NCBI GenBank assembly: GCA_025937075.1
Contig: JAICSD010000234.1
Coordinates: forward strand, 1-7,122
Direction of reading: 5' to 3'
Length of the DNA stretch: 7,122 bases
DNA from: Vicinamibacteria bacterium
GTDB lineage: Bacteria; Acidobacteriota; Vicinamibacteria; Vicinamibacterales; 2-12-FULL-66-21
Shown here piece by piece: positions 1-6,461 of this stretch; positions within the stretch are counted from its first letter, which is position 1, and each line of letters opens with the position of its first letter. The notes below the pieces were generated by a model that was not told where the DNA came from, ran no database searches, and worked only from the letters and a program-made list of their open reading frames with translations. A program made the position numbers and the translations under genes.

Positions 1-1614
1 ATCCGGGTTGGCGTTGTTCTTGTCGATCTTGTTGATCGCGACGAGGATCGGCACGTTGGCCGCGCGGGCGTGGTCGATCGCCTCACGCGTCTGCGGCATG
101 ACGCCGTCGTCGGCCGCGACGACCAGGACGACGACGTCGGTGACGCGCGCGCCGCGGGCGCGCATCATCGTGAACGCTTCGTGGCCCGGCGTGTCGAGGA
201 ACACGACGTTGCGGTCGTTGACCTGGACGGCGTACGCGCCGATGTGCTGCGTGATGCCGCCGGCTTCACGCTCCGCGACGCGGGTTTCGCGGATCGCGTC
301 GAGGAGCGTCGTCTTGCCGTGATCGACGTGGCCCATGACGGTGACGACGGGCGCGCGCGTCACGAGATCATCGGCCTTGTAATCCTCGGCCTCGACCTGC
401 AGCAGCTCCTCTTCGAACGTCTGCATCTTGACGTCCGCGCCGAAGTCCCGCGCAATCGTCGTGGCGGTTTCGGTATCGAGCGTGCTGTTGATCGTCATCA
501 TCAATCGGCGATCCATCAGCTTCTTGAGGACGTCCTTGGCCTTGACGTCCAGCTTCGTCGCGAGGTCCGCGACGGTCATGCCTTCGGCCAGGGTGATCGT
601 CCGTGAGATTGGCGGTGGAGCAGCCGGCGCCATGGCGACGGGCGCCGAGCGCTGGGCTTCACGCCGCGGCCCCGCCGGACGCGGACCGGACGGCCGCGGC
701 GGAGGCGGACGATACCCCGGTACCTGCGGACGCTGCGGCTGCGACGGACGGACGGGCTGCGACGGCAGCGGACGCGGACCTCCCATCGGCGAGCTCGGCC
801 GAACCGGCAGCGGGCCTCCAGGCCTCGGACCAGCAGGACGCGGCGTTGGTCCAGCCGGCCGTGGCGCGGCAGGACGACTCAAATTTCCGGTCGGCGCGGC
901 CGGCGGCGCTGTGGGCTGCGGTGGGCGAACGAGAATAGGACGGCGTGGCGGCGCAGGCGGCGCCTGTCCGGTTCGCGGATCTTCGACGCGCAGACGAAGC
1001 GTCGGCGGCACGAATCGGCCCGGCGGCGGCGCCACGGGACGCGGAGCCGGCGCGGCCGCGGCCGGTGCTCGCGGAGCTGCAGGTTCGGGCGTGGGCGGCG
1101 GCTCCGGCGCGGCGGCGGCCGGCGGCGGTTCGGCGGGTTCGGGTGCGCGCACCTCTGCGGCCGGGGCCGCAACGACGGGCTCGGGCGCGGGGGGCGCGGG
1201 CGCCGACGCGGGCTCTGGTTCGGCCGCTATTGGCGCGGGAATTGGTTCCGGCTCGGGCGCGGGAGCGACAGCAGGCGCCTCGGACGGCGGCGGTGCTGGC
1301 GGCTTGGCCGTTTTCACCAGCCGCGGTGCGGGCATCGCCGGCGCGGCCGGCTTCGGCGGCTCGGGCGCGCGGCCCGCAGGTTTTCGCACCGTGCCGCGCG
1401 ACGCCGACGGCGTGTCGGCGAACGACGCGTTCGACGGCACCTTGATCCCGCGCTGCCGCGCGAGGCGCGCGACGAACTCCCGCGCGACCACCTCCTCGAT
1501 CGTGCTCGACGCGCTCTTCACTTCGATCCCGTGGTCGCGCTTGAGCAGCGCGATCACTTCCTGGCTCGTCGTGTTGAGCAGCTCCGCGACTTTGTAGATC
1601 CGAACTGTTGCCAA
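1..1614 (-). CDS. infB: Translation initiation factor IF-2, 3' end outside window
   Basis: IF-2 is the cytoplasmic GTPase that places initiator fMet-tRNA on the 30S subunit and promotes subunit joining. The 538 residues present begin with an IF2_N helical domain (about 1-55, starting [13 protein letters not shown]). A Pro/Ala/Arg-rich linker of roughly 260 residues follows (about 79-338), then a second IF2_N domain (about 339-400, with [15 protein letters not shown]). The GTPase domain has G1 GHVDHGKTT at 428-436, G3 DTPGH at 474-478 and G4 NKID at 528-531. The frame stays open to the edge. By comparison with known IF-2 proteins the missing part is the rest of the G domain plus domains II-IV, so the full protein is probably 900 residues or more. 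The start is TTG at 1614-1612, chosen because the conserved N-terminus begins right there and an AAGGGG Shine-Dalgarno (1621-1626) sits six bases upstream. It is the last gene of the rimP-nusA-infB cluster, 64 bases after nusA. Identity is very secure. Confidence 0.97.
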   Translation of the reverse strand, partial: MATVRIYKVAELLNTTSQEVIALLKRDHGIEVKSASSTIEEVVAREFVARLARQRGIKVPSNASFADTPSASRGTVRKPAGRAPEPPKPAAPAMPAPRLVKTAKPPAPPPSEAPAVAPAPEPEPIPAPIAAEPEPASAPAPPAPEPVVAAPAAEVRAPEPAEPPPAAAAPEPPPTPEPAAPRAPAAAAPAPRPVAPPPGRFVPPTLRLRVEDPRTGQAPPAPPRRPILVRPPQPTAPPAAPTGNLSRPAAPRPAGPTPRPAGPRPGGPLPVRPSSPMGGPRPLPSQPVRPSQPQRPQVPGYRPPPPRPSGPRPAGPRREAQRSAPVAMAPAAPPPISRTITLAEGMTVADLATKLDVKAKDVLKKLMDRRLMMTINSTLDTETATTIARDFGADVKMQTFEEELLQVEAEDYKADDLVTRAPVVTVMGHVDHGKTTLLDAIRETRVAEREAGGITQHIGAYAVQVNDRNVVFLDTPGHEAFTMMRARGARVTDVVVLVVAADDGVMPQTREAIDHARAANVPILVAINKIDKNNANPD

Positions 1615-1620
1615 ATAGAA

Positions 1621-1626
1621 CCCCTT
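1621..1626 (-). promoter_or_regulatory. infB ribosome binding site fixing a TTG start
   Basis: On the minus strand AAGGGG lies six bases before TTG at 1614-1612. No ATG or GTG gives a better fit to the conserved IF-2 N-terminus, so this site decides the start. The motif is also the trailing end of a tandem 16-bp repeat, so leader structure could influence its accessibility (inference). Confidence 0.75.
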
Positions 1627-1667
1627 CGAACTTCCGCCTGTTCGAGCTTCCGCCTGACGGCGGAAGC
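1625..1667 (-). repeat. Tandem 16-bp repeat and 9-bp hairpin in the nusA-infB gap
   Basis: Two adjacent 16-bp copies (1625-1640 and 1641-1656) differ at one base; on the plus strand each reads TTCGARCTTCCGCCTG. The upstream copy also forms the 3' arm of a perfect 9-bp hairpin on the minus strand: GCTTCCGCC (1667-1659), a four-base loop, then GGCGGAAGC (1654-1646). The second copy can offer an alternative partner for the same 5' arm. A further 6-bp pairing, TCGAAC with GTTCGA, is possible around the second copy. There is no T-run, so this is not an intrinsic terminator. It may be a small interspersed repeat, a processing site or a translational control element; which one cannot be decided from sequence alone. 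Confidence 0.6.
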
Positions 1668-1678
1668 CACGTCATTCA

Positions 1679-2911
1679 CTATTCAATTTTCGCTGATTGC
1701 TCCTCGGCAGCGGCGGCCTCTTCCGACGGCGCCGCGGCTTCGGTGAGCGCAGCGGAGGCGGCGCGCTCTTCTGCGCTCTGGCCTTCGTCCGCTGCGGACG
1801 CCTGGCTGCCCTCGGCTGCGCCGGCTTCTTCGGTGCCGCCGATCTCCAGCGCTCCGAACTGCGCCTCGACCTCGCGGCGCTTCTCCTCTTCGCTCTTGAT
1901 GTCGATCTTCCAGCCCGTGAGCTTGGCCGCGAGCCGCACGTTCTGGCCCTTCTTGCCAATCGCGAGCGACAGCTGCTTGTCTTCGACGATGACCTCCATC
2001 ACCTTCTCCGCATCGTCGACGATCGAGACGCGCTGCACTTTCGCCGGGCTGATCGCATTCGTGACGAAGATGACCGGGTCCTCGGACCATTCGACGATGT
2101 CGATCTTCTCGCCGCGCAGCTCGCGGATGATCGACTGCACGCGCGTGCCTTTCATCCCGACGCACGCGCCGACAGGGTCGACGTCGCGCTCGCGGGAGTA
2201 GACCGCGACCTTCGCACGGTCGCCCGCCTCGCGGACGGCCCCGCGGATCATGACCGTGCCGTCGTAGATCTCGGGCACCTCCTGCTCGAACAGCTTGATG
2301 AGGAGCGCCGGATCGGTTCGCGAGAGCACGATCTGCGGTCCCTTCGCGCTGCGGTTCACACCGCGGATCACGGCGCGGACGCGGTCGCCGACGGCGTAGT
2401 TCTCCGCGCGCGACTGTTCCTTGCGCGGGAGCTGCGTTTCGATGCGCCCGAGCTCCATGATGATGTCGCCGTTCTCGAAGCGCTTGACGATGCCGTTGAC
2501 GACCTCGCCGACGCGCTGGCTGTACTCGGCGTAGACGTTCTCGCGCTCGGCCTCACGGACCTTCTGGAAGATGACCTGCTTCGCGGTCTGCGCGGCAATC
2601 CGCCCGAGGTCCTCGGTCGTACGCGGGAACTCGATCTCCATGTCGACCTCCGCCTCGTCGCCATAGAGCTGCTGCGCCTCCGCGAGCGAAATCTGGTTCG
2701 GCGGATCGGTGACTTCCTCCACGATGCGCTTGACCGCACACAGCTCGATCTGTCCCGTGTCCTGGTTGAAGCGCGCGCGGAGCGTCTCGTTCTTGTAGCG
2801 CTTGCGCGCGGCCGCCTCGATCGCGTCCTGCACAGCGCCGATGATGATCTCGGGTTCGACGCCCTTCTCTTTCGCGATGGCGTCGATCTGCTGCAACAGC
2901 GGGTTCTGCAT
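1679..2911 (-). CDS. nusA: Transcription termination/antitermination factor NusA
   Basis: NusA binds RNA polymerase and nascent RNA and modulates pausing, intrinsic and Rho termination, and rRNA antitermination. The 410-residue protein has the RNAP-binding N-terminal domain (about 1-125, with AIEAAARKRY), an S1 domain (about 134-198, GEVVNGIVKRFENGDIIMEL), KH1 with the GMKG loop at 252-255, and KH2 with GKKG at 318-321 inside the conserved LSLAIGKKGQNVRLAAKLTGW block. The C-terminus (about 355-410) is a low-complexity Ala/Glu/Ser tail. The two C-terminal acidic repeat domains of the roughly 495-residue E. coli protein are absent, as in many non-proteobacterial NusA proteins. I chose ATG at 2911 because homology begins exactly there (MQNPLLQQIDAIAKEKG) and the purine-rich stretch GAAGAAGAG precedes it. 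The frame stays open upstream to 3139, but that extension overlaps rimP and resembles nothing. It sits between rimP and infB in the standard order. Confidence 0.98.
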   Translation of the reverse strand: MQNPLLQQIDAIAKEKGVEPEIIIGAVQDAIEAAARKRYKNETLRARFNQDTGQIELCAVKRIVEEVTDPPNQISLAEAQQLYGDEAEVDMEIEFPRTTEDLGRIAAQTAKQVIFQKVREAERENVYAEYSQRVGEVVNGIVKRFENGDIIMELGRIETQLPRKEQSRAENYAVGDRVRAVIRGVNRSAKGPQIVLSRTDPALLIKLFEQEVPEIYDGTVMIRGAVREAGDRAKVAVYSRERDVDPVGACVGMKGTRVQSIIRELRGEKIDIVEWSEDPVIFVTNAISPAKVQRVSIVDDAEKVMEVIVEDKQLSLAIGKKGQNVRLAAKLTGWKIDIKSEEEKRREVEAQFGALEIGGTEEAGAAEGSQASAADEGQSAEERAASAALTEAAAPSEEAAAAEEQSAKIE

Positions 2912-2930
2912 AAATTTCTCTTCTTCGACC

Positions 2931-3006
2931 CGGGGGGCTTCGCCCCGCCGGACCCCCCAGCGCCGTCGCTCGCGGGGACCCCCGTGCCCCGCTCCGCTCC
3001 GGCGGG
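2931..3006 (-). repeat. GC-rich structured spacer between rimP and nusA
   Basis: This nearly pure G/C block fills most of the 112-base gap upstream of nusA. It contains GGGGC (2934-2938) facing GCCCC (2942-2946) around a three-base loop; on the mRNA strand the core reads GCGAAGC, a known very stable mini-hairpin. A second stem pairs GCGGGG (2972-2977) with CCCCGC (2987-2992). CCCGCCGG (2944-2951) and CCGGCGGG (2999-3006) form an 8-bp inverted repeat that competes with the first hairpin or encloses the second. No T-run follows, so it is not a typical intrinsic terminator. It looks like a dispersed intergenic repeat or a structured nusA leader. No reading frame in it is convincing. Confidence 0.5.
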
Positions 3007-3023
3007 CGCGACTAGCGGCGCGC

Positions 3024-3455
3024 CTAAAACTCCACGTCGAGCTGCGCGCGCTTGATCTTCCCGAGCGGCACCCGATGCGTCTTCCGCCCTTCCTCGAGTA
3101 CGACGTCGCCCGCCTCGACGCCGCGAAGGCGCCCGGCAAACGCGGACTGCCGCTCGATCGGCTCCATGGTCACCAGCTTCGCGAGCCGCCCCGAGAAGCG
3201 CCGGAAATCCGCTTCGGTCCGCAGCGGCCGATCCAGCCCCGGGGAGGAAACCTCGAGCGTGTACTTGTCGCCAAGCTCTGGCGTACCAAATTCGTCCTCC
3301 ACGTCCAACAGCGGACCGAGATCCTGACTGACGCGCTGGCAGTCCTCGATCCCGACGCTGTCTTCCGGCCGTTCCACCTCTCCCGTCGCGGGCCTGTCGA
3401 TCACGACGCGAAGTACCATGCCGATGGGCTCGCGCCGCAGCTGCACGTCGAACAC
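3024..3455 (-). CDS. rimP: Ribosome maturation factor RimP, start uncertain
   Basis: RimP binds the free 30S subunit and assists its late maturation. The 143 residues from GTG at 3455 include the N-terminal alpha/beta domain (VFDVQLRREPIGMVLRVVID, then GIEDCQRVSQDLGPLLDVED), the family signature YTLEVSSPGLDRPL (65-78) and the C-terminal SH3-like domain ending KIKRAQLDVEF. The frame remains open upstream to a TAA at 3564-3566. The codons from about 3512 to 3456 encode VARLREAAERVAASHGLE, which matches the first conserved helix of RimP, so the real protein very likely starts before 3455. Yet no ATG, GTG, TTG, CTG or ATH codon exists in that stretch. GTG 3455 is therefore only the first usable standard start, and it has a poor ribosome site. 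Candidates for the true start are the non-standard ACG at 3551 (AAGGG eight to nine bases upstream) or GTA at 3557; a base error is the alternative. Family assignment is secure, the 5' end is not. Confidence 0.9.
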   Translation of the reverse strand: MFDVQLRREPIGMVLRVVIDRPATGEVERPEDSVGIEDCQRVSQDLGPLLDVEDEFGTPELGDKYTLEVSSPGLDRPLRTEADFRRFSGRLAKLVTMEPIERQSAFAGRLRGVEAGDVVLEEGRKTHRVPLGKIKRAQLDVEF

Positions 3456-3565
3456 CTCGAGCCCATGGCTGGCCGCTACTCGCTCGGCTGCCTCACGGAG
3501 CCGCGCGACCCGAACGTCGCCCTGTGGATGGGATCCCGTGTGTTGTGGCGTACTTACTTGCCCTT

Positions 3566-3593
3566 AAAAACAAAAAGTGGGCACCGGCCCACT
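3566..3593 (-). terminator. Rho-independent terminator downstream of rimO
   Basis: On the minus strand AGTGGGC (3593-3587) and GCCCACT (3582-3576) form a perfect 7-bp stem with a four-base CGGT loop, followed immediately by a T-rich tract of five T, one G and five T down to 3566. It lies about 60 bases after the rimO stop and just before the rimP coding frame. It is most simply the terminator of the asnS-rimO transcript. Because a promoter-like -10 lies upstream of it, it may instead, or also, act as an attenuator ahead of rimP-nusA-infB. Confidence 0.88.
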
Positions 3594-3622
3594 GTGGAAA
3601 ACCCTCGGAACAGCCACCTCAA

Positions 3623-3631
3623 AGTATAGCA
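3623..3631 (-). promoter_or_regulatory. Extended -10 promoter motif upstream of rimP
   Basis: On the minus strand TGC followed by TATACT matches an extended -10 element of the housekeeping sigma factor, with one mismatch to TATAAT. Seventeen bases further upstream I see no acceptable -35 hexamer (TCCGCC), which an extended -10 can partly compensate for. It is the only A/T-rich promoter-like motif I noticed in the gap. Predicted transcripts would start near 3616, about 20-25 bases before the terminator hairpin. Whether it is active is inference. Confidence 0.42.
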
Positions 3632-3654
3632 CGTTGCGCGTACGCGGCGGAGGA

Positions 3655-5097
3655 CTACGGCGCAACGGGCGCAGCGACGACGTCATAGCCGTTCACGCCG
3701 ACGATCCGCGCGTGGATGAGGTCACCGGGCGCGATTGCGGATGGGTCGGCGTCCGTCAGGTAGACGACCGGATCGATGTCTGGCGCCTGCCCTTCGATCC
3801 GGCCTTGCAAGGCCAGCTCGTGCTCGGAAGACGCGCCGTCGACGAGCACGCGAACGACCTGATCAATCCGCGCGCGCTGGAGCTCGGTCGCGATGCGCTG
3901 CTGCCGCCGCATGATGCGGTCCCGGCGCTGGCGCTTCACACGGCCCGGCACATCGTCCCGCATCGAGAACGCTCGCGTGCCTTCCTCGTGCGAATAGGTG
4001 AACACGCCGACGTGATCGAAGCGCGTGTCGTCGATGAAGCGCTCCAGCTCGGCGACGTCGCCCTCCGTCTCCCCGGGGAAACCGACGATGAAGGTCGTCC
4101 TCAATGTGACGCCGGGCACGCGGCTTCGGATCCGCGAAAGCAGCGCATCGTACACGCGGCGATTACCCGGCCGCCGCATGCGCCGGAGCACGTCGGCTGA
4201 CGCATGCTGCAACGGCAGGTCGACATAGCGGCAGACCTTGTCGCACTCCGCCATCGCATCGAGCACATCGTCCGTAATCGTGGTCGGGTAGAGGTAGAGC
4301 AGCCGAATCCATTCGAGACCGTCGATCCGATTGAGCTCGCGCAGGAGCCGCGCGAGCGCGCCCCGCTCGGCGCGATCGATCCCGTAGAAGGTCGTGTCCT
4401 GCGAGATGAGCAGCAGTTCCTTGACGCCGCGCTCCGCGAGCGTCCGCGCCTCGCGGACGATCGATTCGGCCGTGCGGCTCCGATAGTTCCCGCGCAGCGT
4501 CGGAATGATGCAGAAGGCGCACGTGTAGTCGCAGCCTTCTGCGATCTTCACGTAGGCGAAATGGCGCGGGGTCGTCTGCAGCCGCGGCGTGTCGGCGCCG
4601 TAGATGTAGGTCGGGAGTGTCGGGGTTCGGGGCTCGGGGCTCAGCGTCCGGGAGTCGGGGCTCGGGATCCGGGATTCGGGTATTTTCTTGAAGAACGTCA
4701 GAGGCGTCTCGAGCGCCACAGAGCTCGCATTCCGGTTCCCGGATCCCGAATTCCGATTCCCGACTGCCTCGACGATCCCTTCCACCTCGCCGGTCCCGAG
4801 TACCGCGTCAATCTCGGGAATCTCGCGACGAAGCTCGTCGCGGTAGCGTTCGGCCAGGCAGCCGGTGACGACGAGACGCGAGCAGCGGCCATCGCGCTTC
4901 TGCTGCGCCATCTCGAGGATCGCATCGATCGATTCCTGCTTCGCGCGATCGATGAACGCACAGGTGTTGACCACGAGGACGTCCGCATCGGCAGCGGCGG
5001 GCGTGATCTCGTGTCCCGCCTGCTGCGCGAGCCCGAGCATGACCTCGCCGTCGACGAGGTTCTTCGGACAGCCGAGAGAGACGAAGCCAATTTTCAA
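3655..5097 (-). CDS. rimO: Ribosomal protein S12 methylthiotransferase RimO
   Basis: RimO is a radical-SAM enzyme that adds a methylthio group to the conserved aspartate of ribosomal protein S12. Over 480 residues it shows an N-terminal UPF0004 domain whose cysteines C10, C46 and C80 bind the auxiliary iron-sulfur cluster, a radical-SAM core with C189-xxx-C193-xx-C196 (AEGCDYTCAFCIIPTLRG), and a C-terminal TRAM domain (about 412-478). SLGCPKNLVD and the TPRHFAYVKIAEGC block distinguish RimO from MiaB. The start is TTG at 5097-5095 (then KIGFVSLGC), with AGAGGA nine bases upstream. A longer open frame reaches into asnS but is not credible. The protein is longer than the usual 430-450 residues because residues about 112-160 carry repeat-encoded sequence between the UPF0004 and radical-SAM domains (GNRNSGSGNRN; PESRIPS, PDSRTLS, PEPRTPT). 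All catalytic cysteines remain, so the enzyme is probably active. It lies 37 bases after asnS, likely in one transcript. Confidence 0.96.
   Translation of the reverse strand: MKIGFVSLGCPKNLVDGEVMLGLAQQAGHEITPAAADADVLVVNTCAFIDRAKQESIDAILEMAQQKRDGRCSRLVVTGCLAERYRDELRREIPEIDAVLGTGEVEGIVEAVGNRNSGSGNRNASSVALETPLTFFKKIPESRIPSPDSRTLSPEPRTPTLPTYIYGADTPRLQTTPRHFAYVKIAEGCDYTCAFCIIPTLRGNYRSRTAESIVREARTLAERGVKELLLISQDTTFYGIDRAERGALARLLRELNRIDGLEWIRLLYLYPTTITDDVLDAMAECDKVCRYVDLPLQHASADVLRRMRRPGNRRVYDALLSRIRSRVPGVTLRTTFIVGFPGETEGDVAELERFIDDTRFDHVGVFTYSHEEGTRAFSMRDDVPGRVKRQRRDRIMRRQQRIATELQRARIDQVVRVLVDGASSEHELALQGRIEGQAPDIDPVVYLTDADPSAIAPGDLIHARIVGVNGYDVVAAPVAP
4619..4681. repeat. Nine-unit heptanucleotide array inside rimO, left arm
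   Basis: Nine contiguous 7-bp units on the plus strand fit NTCGGGR or close variants: gtcgggg, ttcgggg, ctcgggg, ctcagcg, tccggga, gtcgggg, ctcggga, tccggga, ttcgggt. A further unit (gtcggga, 4610-4616) precedes with a two-base offset. The array is 63 bp long. Because rimO is read on the other strand, it encodes a 7-residue protein repeat: PESRIPS, PDSRTLS, PEPRTPT (residues 140-160). It ends just before the LPTYIYGADTPR segment that leads into the radical-SAM domain. Confidence 0.85.
4729..4763. repeat. Five-unit heptanucleotide array inside rimO, right arm (inverted)
   Basis: Five contiguous 7-bp units on the plus strand, attccgg, ttcccgg, atcccga, attccga, ttcccga, are the reverse complement of the type in the array at 4619-4681. 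TCGGGATCCGGGA (4662-4674) and TCCCGGATCCCGA (4737-4749) are a perfect 13-bp inverted pair. The 47 bases between the arrays encode ASSVALETPLTFFKKI, perhaps remaining original linker. The right arm encodes GNRNSGSGNRN near residues 112-123 of RimO. The paired arrays could form a long hairpin in DNA or mRNA. Confidence 0.83.
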
Positions 5098-5134
5098 GAG
5101 TCGAAGTCCTCTGTCACGGCCGGCCGTGATCTCC

Positions 5135-6430
5135 TCACGGGTACAGCCGATACAGCATACGCGGATAAGGGATGGCCTCACGCAAGTGTTCCAGCCCGCA
5201 AATCCAGGACACGACGCGCTCGATGCCCATCCCGAACCCGCCGTGCGGAACGGATCCGAACCGCCGCAGATCGAGATACCACTCGAAGGCCTCCTGCGGC
5301 AGGTTGTGCTCCTTGAGGCGCTGGAGCAGCAGGTCGTAGTCGGCGATGCGTTCGCCGCCGCCGATGATCTCGCCATAGCCTTCAGGGGCGAGCACGTCGA
5401 CGCCGAGCGCGACCTCGGGCCGGTCGGAATCCGGCTTCATGTAGAACGCCTTGACGGCCGCGGGATAGCGGTGCACGCAGATCGGCCGATCGAACTCGTC
5501 GGAGAGCGCGGTTTCGTCCGGCGCCCCGAAGTCTCCGCCCCACTCGAACGGTAGCCCTTTCTTCTTCAGAATCTCGGCGGCCTCATCGTAGGAGATTCGC
5601 GGAAACGGCGCCTGCACCTTCTCGAGCTTCGACGTATCCCGCTCGAGCGTCTGCAGCTCGCGCTGACGCCGCTCGAGCGCACGCTGAACGACGTAGACGA
5701 CGAGCCCTTCGGCCAGATCCATGACGTCCTCGAGCGTGGCGTACGCCATCTCCGGCTCGACCATCCAGAACTCGGTGAGATGCCGGCGCGTCTTCGATTT
5801 CTCGGCGCGAAAGGTCGGACCGAACGAGTAGACGCGCCCGAGCGCCATGGCGTTGGCTTCGTTGTACAGCTGGCCGCTCTGCGTCAGGTACGCCGTGTTG
5901 TCCTCGAAGTACTGCACGGGAAACAGCGTGGTGGTGCCCTCGCACGCGGCCGGCGTGAAGATGGGCGTATCGGCCAGGACGAAGCCGCGGTTGTTGAAAA
6001 AATCGCGGACGGCGTTGATCACTTCGTGCCGCACACGGAGGATCGCCTGCTGCCGCTGCGATCGGATCCAGAGATGCCGGCGATCCATCAGGTAGTCGAC
6101 GCCGTGCTCTTTCGGCGTGATCGGATACTCCTTCGCCTCGGAGACGACCTCGAGCGAGCTGACGTCGATCTCGTGGCCTCCAGGCGCGCGCGAATCGGCG
6201 CGCACTGCGCCGTCGACGATCACCGCGCTCTCCTGCGAAAGGTGATCGGCGCGCGTGAAGATTTCATCGCCGACCGCTTTCTTGGAGATGACGCACTGGA
6301 TGAACCCCGATCCATCGCGGAGCGTCAGGAAGTGAATCTTGCCGCTGGATCGCCGGTTGTGGACCCAGCCGCGGAGCCGCACGGTCTGTCCGTCGTAGCG
6401 CGCGATATCGTCGATATATGCAGTCTGCAT
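5135..6430 (-). CDS. asnS: Asparagine--tRNA ligase
   Basis: This class IIb aminoacyl-tRNA synthetase activates asparagine with ATP and charges tRNA-Asn. The 431-residue protein has an N-terminal OB-fold anticodon-binding domain (about 16-100, [26 protein letters not shown] split by loops), the class II motif 1 region (about 135-160), motif 2 around [21 protein letters not shown] (201-221, R208) continuing into WMVEPEMA, and motif 3 [11 protein letters not shown] (397-407, R405). The [18 protein letters not shown] block points to AsnRS rather than AspRS. Length matches the shorter bacterial and archaeal AsnRS type. The start at ATG 6430 is supported by homology ([16 protein letters not shown]) and by AAGGA four to five bases upstream. 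An in-frame ATG at 6493 falls inside a palindromic repeat and adds 21 unrelated residues, so I reject it. The presence of AsnRS suggests direct asparaginylation of tRNA-Asn. asnS is followed closely by rimO. Confidence 0.97.
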   Translation of the reverse strand: MQTAYIDDIARYDGQTVRLRGWVHNRRSSGKIHFLTLRDGSGFIQCVISKKAVGDEIFTRADHLSQESAVIVDGAVRADSRAPGGHEIDVSSLEVVSEAKEYPITPKEHGVDYLMDRRHLWIRSQRQQAILRVRHEVINAVRDFFNNRGFVLADTPIFTPAACEGTTTLFPVQYFEDNTAYLTQSGQLYNEANAMALGRVYSFGPTFRAEKSKTRRHLTEFWMVEPEMAYATLEDVMDLAEGLVVYVVQRALERRQRELQTLERDTSKLEKVQAPFPRISYDEAAEILKKKGLPFEWGGDFGAPDETALSDEFDRPICVHRYPAAVKAFYMKPDSDRPEVALGVDVLAPEGYGEIIGGGERIADYDLLLQRLKEHNLPQEAFEWYLDLRRFGSVPHGGFGMGIERVVSWICGLEHLREAIPYPRMLYRLYP

Positions 6431-6461
6431 GGGTTCCTTCGCCGCCGGGGTCCGGGATCTC

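Noticed and set aside
428..1597. Long plus-strand frame rich in Gly opposite infB
   Set aside because: It is the antisense of the Pro/Ala-rich IF-2 linker, with low-complexity Gly/Ala/Arg composition and no domain; infB on the minus strand is unmistakable.
2931..2992. G-quadruplex in the nusA leader
   Set aside because: Four G-runs exist on the minus strand, but one loop is about 20 bases and the same bases form stable Watson-Crick stems, so I do not annotate it.
1697..3055. 452-residue plus-strand frame opposite nusA
   Set aside because: It mirrors nusA codons and has no recognisable motif; long antisense frames are expected at this GC content.
2912..3139. Upstream extension of nusA by 76 residues
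   Set aside because: It is Arg/Ser/Gly-rich, reads through the structured spacer, overlaps the rimP 3' end, and the family N-terminus begins exactly at ATG 2911.
3593..3601. DnaA-box-like TTTTCCACA on the minus strand
   Set aside because: It fits the loose consensus but stands alone, without neighbouring boxes, an AT-rich unwinding region or origin genes, and it overlaps the terminator stem.
4204..5316. 370-residue plus-strand frame opposite rimO and the end of asnS
   Set aside because: It runs across two well-supported minus-strand genes and their junction and shows no family features.
5098..5376. Upstream extension of rimO into asnS
   Set aside because: The overlap would be about 240 bases in another frame; RimO homology starts at TTG 5097, which has its own Shine-Dalgarno.
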